Assembly (NCBI GenBank): GCA_020086605.1
Contig: JACBWW010000069.1
Span: 2,165,000 to 2,228,999, forward strand
Source of the DNA: Lanius collurio
Taxonomy: Eukaryota; Chordata; Aves; Passeriformes; Laniidae
Reading direction: 5' to 3'
Length of the DNA stretch: 64,000 nt
Shown here: one piece after another, positions 56,901 through 64,000 of the stretch
How positions within the stretch are numbered: position 1 is the stretch's first letter
Layout: every line of letters starts with the position of its first letter
Program-made: the position numbers and the translations under genes
Notes under the pieces: model-generated
What the model was told of the DNA's origin: nothing
Databases searched by the model: none
The model's input: only the letters and a program-made list of their open reading frames with translations

Positions 56901-59159
56901 CGTCGGAGCCAGCAGGCTGCCCTGATCATCAACCTTCCCAGGCCTTTGTAGTTTCTGACCATATTCCTCTGCCATGCCAGGTTTTAATTTGCAAAAATAT
57001 TTGCCTGTATTTCACCCAGGCTTTCAGATAGGTTTCAGCCCTCTCTGTGCTCTGTTCAATATCCTGGACAAGGTTCCAGCCTTTCCAGAATCAGCAACAG
57101 CACTTGCTCTGAATTTCAGGACAGGATGTGATTCTCCCTGTGTTAAGGTCATGCTGTTGGTAAAGTCCACGTATGTTAATGCAGAGTCAGTGTTCTGGGC
57201 CGCTATAGAGCTCTGGAAGTTCAGTTCTGTCTGGATGGCTGCAGGTTTGCCCAGGGCTGGAGATGCTGGAGCCAATTCAGCCTCCTGAATTCATTATCAG
57301 TTTGGTGTTGTGACTAAACTCAGTAACAGCTCTAGCTGTTTCCCCTCAATATAAAGCAAAGGAATGAGCCAGGAAATCTAGGCTGAAGAGTAAATTTTAA
57401 TTTTATCTGTTCTCTCTTACATCCTTTGTGTCAAAACAATAATAGATGAGAGAATTGTAAAGGAATATTTTTAATTTTCCAATATAATATAACATACTTT
57501 TCTGTTTGTTTATCTCTTGGAAGAATTCCGTGTAACAGGACAAAAATCAATTCACCCTAGCAAGTCCAAAAGACTCAGAAGCTTCAGACCTCCTGACTGG
57601 CTTGGAAGGAGACTCTGTGCTTTAACAAGTGGGAATTGGTTTTGTTTATCTTTATTTTATGATCACATAGAAAGACCACACCATACTGGGCATCAGCATC
57701 ATAGTGGAGAGGTAATATCTTAAAATTTATCCTCCATTTTGGTCCAGAAAAAATAACCCTAAACACTCAAATTGCTGAATATTTACCCTATTAGTGGAGA
57801 CACACAGAGATACTGTCTCTTCCCCCACACCCTTTTTACATAAAACCAAGGTTCATTTCCATGACACTCTTTTATGATCTGCATCTCAACTGGAGAAGAC
57901 ATTTTCCAGCCTACAGGGCAGAGGCTTTGCTTTATATTGTCAAAAGTAGCAAGTTCAAGTCCTGTGGTGAGTGTCATGTTTTTTATAATAAACCCTCAGT
58001 ATCCTGTATTATCTCCTTGTTAAATGGTTCACTAAATTAATTACCATTATCATCCAATATATTTTGCACTGAATGAAAATATTTCACCAATGCTTTGGGT
58101 TGAAGAAGCAAAACATAATACACCATTTTATGAGTAATTTTCATGAAATTTTGCATGCATCCAGATCTTGTGAGGTAGGGAACACACTTTGTTTGAACTC
58201 TATAGCCTTCTCATTCAGTTTTCATTAATAATTTTTCCTTTAGTTCTCAATAGGTTTCTCTAGCATTGAGGGAACAATATCAGAGCCCTCCTGTAGCTAA
58301 TTTAATATCTGTACATTTCCATGGCTGATAAGCAACAACTGTGCAGACGAGTAGAAAAATAAAATAGTGAATGTGGGAGCAAAAAAACCAAAAAACTCGC
58401 AAATGGAAGTGGAGACTGCAAGATGCTATGAAATGATAATCACTGTAAAAAGTTTGGCTTTATCAGGTAAAACCACTAGCAGAACAGTGATTATTATTTG
58501 TTCTCTAAAAGTAAATGAAAAGCTTAAATTGTTGTTTTTTTTTTTGTTTCAAAAATCATTTTCTTAATAGGTAGAAATGCTCTCTCGTGGAGTTTTTCAC
58601 CAGCCCCAGTTCTGAGCTGTGCTCACACACATTCCCAACTTTCTAAAGCTCTGGCAAGGACAGATGTGTTTCCTGGACCAAAAATCATATTTTACCACAC
58701 ATTTCTCTCTCCCAAAGCAAAGCTCTGGCCCACACTCATAACACTCATAACTGTGCTCCTCTCCTCAACACATCAAGCCTCCTGCCTTGTATTTCACGAC
58801 CTATTTCTTGCAAAACCTGTGCATTCCCTGTCTGAACTATGTATGATACAGCTGTTCTCCACATCCTCCTCACCTCCCACAGCCTGAAATACAGCCCCTA
58901 CAGAAGATGCTCCTGCCCCTGTGCTACTTCTCCTCCCCTTTCTGTTTTTCTCACTGCACACTCTGGGGTTGTGTGAGATTGAGTGATGCCCAACCCAACT
59001 GCTGTGGAATGAGCAGCATCCAGAGCAGCCCTGTAACCTGGCTCCTGTCCTCCCCCACAGCTTCAGGCAGTGTGCAGCCCTGTCCTGCACTCTCACTTGA
59101 ATCTCACAGGCTTTGGTGGCCACTTCAAAAGCTGAACACAACCATCCTGGACAATAAAT
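56901..59159. other. Gene-free unique sequence
   Basis: AT-rich from about 57330 to 58560. Nothing recognisable is present. Confidence 0.5.
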
Positions 59160-59228
59160 TTTGGAGTTGTCCCATGCAGAGCCAGGAGCTGAACTCAGAG
59201 ATCCTCATGGTTCCCTTCTCTGATACTA
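59160..59228 (+). mobile_element. CR1 LINE terminal fragment, degraded
   Basis: The segment has CATGCAGAGCCAGGAGCTGA, ACTCAGAGATCCTCATGGTT and CCCTTCTCTGATACT. It matches the tail variant seen at 3.3, 34.2 and 45.6 kb, with the last block mutated. Confidence 0.7.
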
Positions 59229-60179
59229 TCTACAAAAACCACGGAGGAACCCAACAACTTCACAGTGTCTGATGCCACTGCTTTCCCACAGAAACTCCAC
59301 CTTTAACAGATGTATGAATTGCAGCTCTACAGCAAACAAATCTTCAGCAAAAGGCCTGCTCCACAACAACCTGGGGAAAGAGGCCCACAGAAAAGGACAC
59401 TCACAGTTCTATCAATTGAAGATGTGCTTTTAAACCCTTGCCTGCACAACATAACTTGTTCTCATGAACATTTCCAGCTGCACCTTTGCAGCTATCAAGC
59501 ACAAGAAAAACTGTACTGAGATTGAGGATGGTCTAATGTGGTTTTTTTTAACAAAGGTAAAAACAAAGGACCACAGACTTCGCTGCACCTAAATCTTCCC
59601 TCCACAACAAACTGTAGTTGCTCTGTAGAGAAATGCAAACTGAAGTGAGCAGGGAGGGTGTGATTTTGCTGTCACTGGACCAGTCTTGGTTCTACAAGCC
59701 AAACCATCTTGTCCAGACAGCACTGGTGCCTCACACCAAGCCACCAGAAAGACGAGACCTGCAGGAGGAAATGAATTCCCCTGGAGCCACAGGACCAACC
59801 ATGGTGCCAGCCACCAGGACATAACAACAAGCAAATTCTTTTCCAATCCTGCAAATACCCAAAGCCCTGGCACCCGCAGACCTCACATCTCTAATTAAAA
59901 ATGGCCATGAGCACTTCAATAAACAACGCAATCCATCATGCTCAGGACATAATAAAGGGACACAGAGTGGAAAAGAAGCTTTGCCCTGTCCTGTGTGCTG
60001 TACTGTATGTGTTTCACCACAGGGAAGCATGTGCTAATTTCTTACCTCTCTGCTGACTGCACTGTCCTTTTGCATAGTTGCTGCTAAACTGCATGAAAGG
60101 TATTTCTAATCTCGTGATGGTGACTGAAAAGGGTTGAAGGACACAAATTAAGTCTCATAGCAATAGAGCAGCTCAAGAA
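59229..60179. other. Gene-free unique sequence
   Basis: Nothing recognisable is present. Confidence 0.5.
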
Positions 60180-60400
60180 TGGAAGGTCAGCCAGTTGACT
60201 CTTCCCAGAATCCCCTGAACAATGCAATTATTCATGAAGGAAATTTCAAATTATTTTCATTAGACTTCTGTTTTACCAATCTAACCAAAGTGATTAATTA
60301 GGGATTAAAATATTTACTCTGCACATGCTGCCTTGGCACGGCACTAGAATATTTAAGCATTGTGCTAAAAGGGTCAGCTGTCTCCAGTACTGTTTGGAAT
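60180..60400. promoter_or_regulatory. Candidate conserved non-coding element
   Basis: This non-repetitive, AT-rich block has GCAATTATTCATG, AGTGATTAATTAGGG and TTAAAATATTTA cores in about 200 bp. The call is based on motif texture only. Confidence 0.22.
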
Positions 60401-61429
60401 TCATTCTCTACTTTCTGTGTAAAAGGGCATTGACTCTCATGTCTATACTACACTTAAGATCCCATTAGGCACATGGAGAGAGAAAGGAGTCCCTCTTCCT
60501 GACTTTGGAGCTGCCCCAAGCTCCCCAACTTCTTTGCTGGGGTACTTCAGCATAGAAGCAGAGAGGAGCAGCAGCAGTGACTGCAACAAGCCATGCAGTG
60601 AAATCAAGGTTCCACTCCTATTCCACAGAACCAGCAAAGAGGGAGATGCTTGTGAGAACCTGGAAAAAACAGCTAGAAAGGCTATTCTTGTGATAGAAGA
60701 CACAAGAATAGAAGAATTGGACTCAGATTTTGGTCAAGTTGTAGAAATTCTGTATGATCCTGGCCAGATTCTCATCCCTCTGAAAAAAAGGAACACAGAC
60801 TTTACCCCAAGTGACAAATGCTTTCATTGTGTATGAAATTTAGAGACAGGACCATTTGGCATCCTCCTGTGAAACAGTGGGCTGGAAATGCCATGCTTGC
60901 AGCACTCCCTTCCCAGAGCTGAACCAGCAATCCCAGGTCTGAGTCTGGCTCAAATCCAATTCCTGCTGACCTCTGGAGGCTCCTGGAGTCCATTTGTAAT
61001 TCATCCCTCACCCCTGTTGGTCCAGCTGAATCCAAAGCAATGGGAGAAGTAACAAGGAAAGACCCCAGACAGAGTGAACATGGGAGATGTGAGTGACTGT
61101 GTACCAGGCCCCACCAGACCCGCCAGTCTCCACAGGGATGGTTGGATTTGGTTCAGTGCCGAGGGCTGGAGTGGCTTTGCTGGTTGGCAACCTGACACAG
61201 CCCACCCAAGTGTCTCTGCAGGATGGTTAAAATGCATAGCACCTCAGAGCTGGTGAGTGCTGCCACTGCAACCTCACCAAGATGAAAAAGATGTGTAACA
61301 GGATTTGCATTCCTTTCCAGACTGACTGCTGCAAGCAAACATTTCAGCACTTATTTGTTACCAATATTATTAGAAGTCTCAACCCATTTCCTGGCTGGGG
61401 CATGTTTCCTCGAGGGGACTGAAGTCACC
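60401..61429. other. Unique sequence with one unrecognised open frame
   Basis: A 100-codon open frame lies at 60534-60836 on the + strand. Its composition (rich in Glu, Ile, Lys, Ser and Asp) is more protein-like than other frames here, but I recognise no family. No clear flanking splice sites or promoter were seen, so it is not called a gene. The rest holds nothing recognisable. Confidence 0.4.
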
Positions 61430-61760
61430 TGTCACTTTCTTTCTCATGTTACTTAATCGTTTTAGTCCAAGCAGCAAGCTGCCAATCATATTTAATATTT
61501 AGTCACCTTGAATGCATTGCTACTGATTAAATAGACTGCTATTTCAGTAAACAACTCGTGAGAGAATACTTACAGCTTCATTATAATTATTCCACAAGAT
61601 ATTAGAACATTATTCATATGTAAGTCCAAAGAATATTTAGGTCTTCTCCTATTTAGTTCACAAACAACATTTTAATTGCTGCCATATTAGCAGAGCTATC
61701 AGTGCTAATTGGATGATATCCCTTCAAAGATTTTTCTTTTAGCTACCTCTTTTGCTTGCA
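61430..61760. promoter_or_regulatory. Candidate conserved non-coding element
   Basis: The AT-rich non-repetitive block has dense homeodomain and POU-like cores: ACTTAATCG, CTGATTAAATAG, CATTATAATTATTCC, TTTTAATTGC and GTGCTAATTGGATGATA. Function is inferred from texture only. Confidence 0.25.
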
Positions 61761-62105
61761 TGCTTTTAAAATGTTTCTGGTTTTTGGCTCTCTGCTGATC
61801 ACCCACAAAGAAATTTACCCTTATGAATCTATCAGCCACATACCTATATATAAATTTTCTTTTTTTGGGAGGGGGATAGGGGACAGTCTGTTGTTTGTAT
61901 ACAGTGAAAACAAGGGTCTCCTGCATGAGGGAGGAAGATGATGGGACAAAACCTGAACTGCAACTTGTGGCAAAGGCATGATGAAACAGCCAGATGTTCT
62001 GAGATCATCCATAGACTTGCCCATAGTGAATCCCATAACCTGGGCCATACTGTCCTGGGGGTTTGGAGGATTGTTTCAGAACATTCTTGGAAAGCTCATT
62101 AAGAG
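61761..62105. other. Gene-free unique sequence
   Basis: Nothing recognisable is present. Confidence 0.5.
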
Positions 62106-62320
62106 AACCCTAGAACCCTGAAATGGGTTGGAAGGAACGTTAAAGCTCATCCAGTTCCACCCCCTGCCATGGGCAGGGACACCTTCCACTCTCCCAGGCT
62201 GCTCCAAGCCCCATCCAGCCTTGGACACTTCCAGGGATGGGGCAGACACAGCTTCTCTGAGCAACCCATGCCAGGGCCTCCCCACCCTCACAGGGAAGAA
62301 TTTCTTCCTGGTTAAAGCCA
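62106..62320 (-). mobile_element. CR1 LINE 3'-end fragment, about 215 bp
   Basis: The segment has CCTAGAACCCTGAAATGGGT, TGGAAGGAACGTTAAAGCTC, the hairpin CCCTGCCATGGGCAGGG intact at about 62162-62178, CCAAGCCCCATCCAGCCTTG, GGATGGGGCAGACACAGCTT and CAGGGAAGAATTTCTTCCTG. It is well preserved. Confidence 0.95.
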
Positions 62321-63042
62321 TGCAAGTAAACTTACTGTAAAGAAGTAAATTTACCATTAATATCCTTAAAAGCACGGGTCTTTCTTTCAGTAAAAAGTAT
62401 CTTAGAGGATCCACACTTGAGAAGTGTTGGAACACGATGCAAACAGAAGCTGGGCAGAAGGTTTTGACTAATTATATGATTAATAAAGGTCTTTGCACAC
62501 TAATGGCAAATTTAATGAGTGAGCTTTTCTGGGAAAGAGAAGGTAAAGGAGAATTATCAGGAAAATAAAGATGTTCTGTGTCACCACCATCTGGGCAGGA
62601 TCTTCAGGCCTTGCTTCTGGAAGGAAAGTTTTGTTCTGGAAACAAATAGGGCCCTTTATCAAAGGAACAGATAATACAAGTGTTTGTTTCACTTCACTGA
62701 GAGAAAATGAGAAATTGTTACTTAAGTTTGGCCCAAACACGTCTCCTTGTTTCTTCCACTCCACTCACCTCCTCTCCGTCCTCCCTCACAGTTTTTTCAG
62801 TTTGACTACTGAACTGAAAAATTAATTATTCTTACAGCTCTATTAGAGGATGACTTAGGCCAGGCTGCTTGCAGCCTAACAGATGTACATTAAATATCTC
62901 TATTTCTTATTTGTTTTTTCCTGTCTTTTAATATCTATCCATTCTTATGATAATTTCAAAATGCTCAGGTGCTCATGGGGTGTGGTGGGTTGTCCAGGAG
63001 GCAAATACATGTTAAAATAAAATATTTTATCTATAAAAATAT
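62321..63042. other. Gene-free unique sequence
   Basis: AT-leaning DNA. Nothing recognisable is present. Confidence 0.5.
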
Positions 63043-63068
63043 AACAATAATAATAATAACAACAACAA

Positions 63069-63113
<45 letters not shown>

Positions 63114-63124
63114 TAGTAGTAGTA
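63043..63124 (+). repeat. Compound microsatellite (AAT)-(AAC)-(TAG)n
   Basis: A few AAT and AAC units lead into about 18 TAG units at 63069-63124 with one TGG interruption. It gives a poly-Val frame on the + strand that is an artefact. Confidence 0.97.
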
Positions 63125-63257
63125 AGGCTGAGTTTAAATGAGAAAGATAAAATTAACTTATCAGTTCATAATCAGAACTTTGTGTTACACACTGAATCAT
63201 TAGGCACACACAGCCTTCAACGTGCACAGTAATGATTATCTGTGTAGGACAGAGTTA

Positions 63258-63495
63258 AATGGGATATTGTTGGGATATTGGGAAGAAATTCTTCCCTGGG
63301 AGGGTGGTGAGGCCCTGGCACAGGGTGCCCACAGAAGCTGTGGCTGCCCCATCGCTGGAAGTGTCCAAGGCCAGGCTGGATGGGGCTTGGAGCAGCCTGG
63401 GAGAGTGGAAGGTGTCCCTGCCCATGGCAGGAGGTGCAATGGGATGGTCTTTAAGGTCCTTTCCAACCCAAACCATTCTATGATTTTATTATTCT
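63258..63495 (+). mobile_element. CR1 LINE 3'-end fragment, about 235 bp
   Basis: The segment has GATATTGGGAAGAAATTCTT, GGTGGTGAGGCCCTGGCACA, GAAGCTGTGGCTGCCCCATC, GGCTGGATGGGGCTTGGAGC, GGTGTCCCTGCCCATGGCAG and TTTCCAACCCAAACCATTCT, ending in TATGATTTTATTATTCT. It is one of the youngest-looking copies here. It is 5'-truncated and the 5' edge repeats GGGATATTG twice. Confidence 0.96.
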
Positions 63496-64000
63496 CTTTA
63501 CAGCTGTTTCAGATCTTCCTGGTTTCTCAGGAAAACTCACCAACCTCACGATATTCTTGTGCAAATTATTCAGCTGGGAAGGCAGGGAACCCATGGCTTG
63601 AGGAACAGAATGAGGTGATCAACCTAGAAATAAGTACACCTTGTTCATTTTTTTGTCTCTCTCCATCCTCTTAAGGAGGTCTGGGCTTTGCTCACTCTCT
63701 TCTTGAGTCAGTTATTTCAGTTTTCCAGCAGAAGAAGTTGAAGATAGAGAAATATGGAATTTTAGCTTGGAAGAGGAATCCTGAATGCCTCCAGCATGGG
63801 CAAGGCTGCCAGTCCTGTGCTTCTCATGGCCACAATGCCATGAGAAGGATCTGCCCACTCCTAAATTAGAGACTACACCTCCAGCTGTGAACCAGCAAGC
63901 CTGCAGATGTAAAACCAAGGGTTAAATAGCTGGGAGTAGACATGATCCATTCTTGGATCCAAGCTGGGAAAGTACTTCCAGAAAAGAAATTACGTAACTG
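63496..64000. other. Gene-free unique sequence
   Basis: Nothing recognisable is present to the end of the window. Confidence 0.5.

Noticed and set aside
63222..63674. 150-codon frame on the + strand
   Set aside because: It reads through the CR1 3' end at 63258-63495 and is not a gene.
1..64000. tRNA, rRNA, known miRNA, telomeric repeat or retroviral pol-type coding sequence
   Set aside because: Reading both strands gave no cloverleaf with box A/B, no rRNA core, no miRNA seed I could recognise, no TTAGGG array and no reverse-transcriptase motif. A covariance-model search would be needed to exclude small RNAs fully.

Overview
This window looks like non-coding nuclear DNA from a bird, most likely a neognath. 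The main evidence is about 21 fragments of the avian CR1 LINE 3' end on both strands, recognised by the GGTTTGGGTTGGAAGGGACC block or its reverse complement. There is no mammalian-type SINE load, overall composition is AT-leaning, and CpG is depleted outside a few islands. Species and chromosome cannot be told from the sequence.

I found no protein-coding gene I can defend. The open reading frames are short or lie on simple repeats, CR1 copies or one GC-rich island, and none reads as a known protein family. The stretch is therefore best described as intergenic or long-intron DNA. There are no rRNA, tRNA or recognisable miRNA genes, and no intact transposon ORF.

Layout: 1-2.6 kb is AT-rich, with a block that looks like a conserved non-coding element. 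2.59-2.77 kb is a long GGAA/AGAGA compound microsatellite. 3-16 kb is unique sequence with scattered CR1 pieces. 16.3-17.2 kb holds an 18-bp SOX-type palindrome next to a POU octamer, then a perfect 23-bp duplication that doubles an AP-1 site. 20.1-20.8 kb and 22.7-25.5 kb are AT-rich, homeodomain-motif-rich blocks interrupted by A-rich, AAAT and AAT repeats. 25.51-26.16 kb is the only clear CpG-island-like segment, with GC boxes, an inverted CCAAT box and a TATA-like motif; it is the best promoter candidate. 26-48 kb is mostly unremarkable, with CR1 copies including the longest (36.6-37.0 kb), a 74-bp-offset duplication near 40 kb, a strongly AT-rich patch at 41.6-42.0 kb and a MIR-like ancient SINE at 46.24 kb. 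48.8-49.3, 54.7-55.1, 56.6-56.9 and 60.2-61.8 kb are further conserved-element candidates. 55.3-56.3 kb holds a tail-to-tail CR1 pair and a CR1 copy with an internal 45-bp duplication. The last kilobase has a compound AAT/AAC/TAG microsatellite and a CR1 copy.

No operon or pathway can be described. If the window has a function, it is most plausibly cis-regulation of a neighbouring developmental gene, possibly with a non-coding transcript from the CpG island. That is inference from composition and motifs, not demonstrated by the sequence. I found no convincing new multi-gene system.
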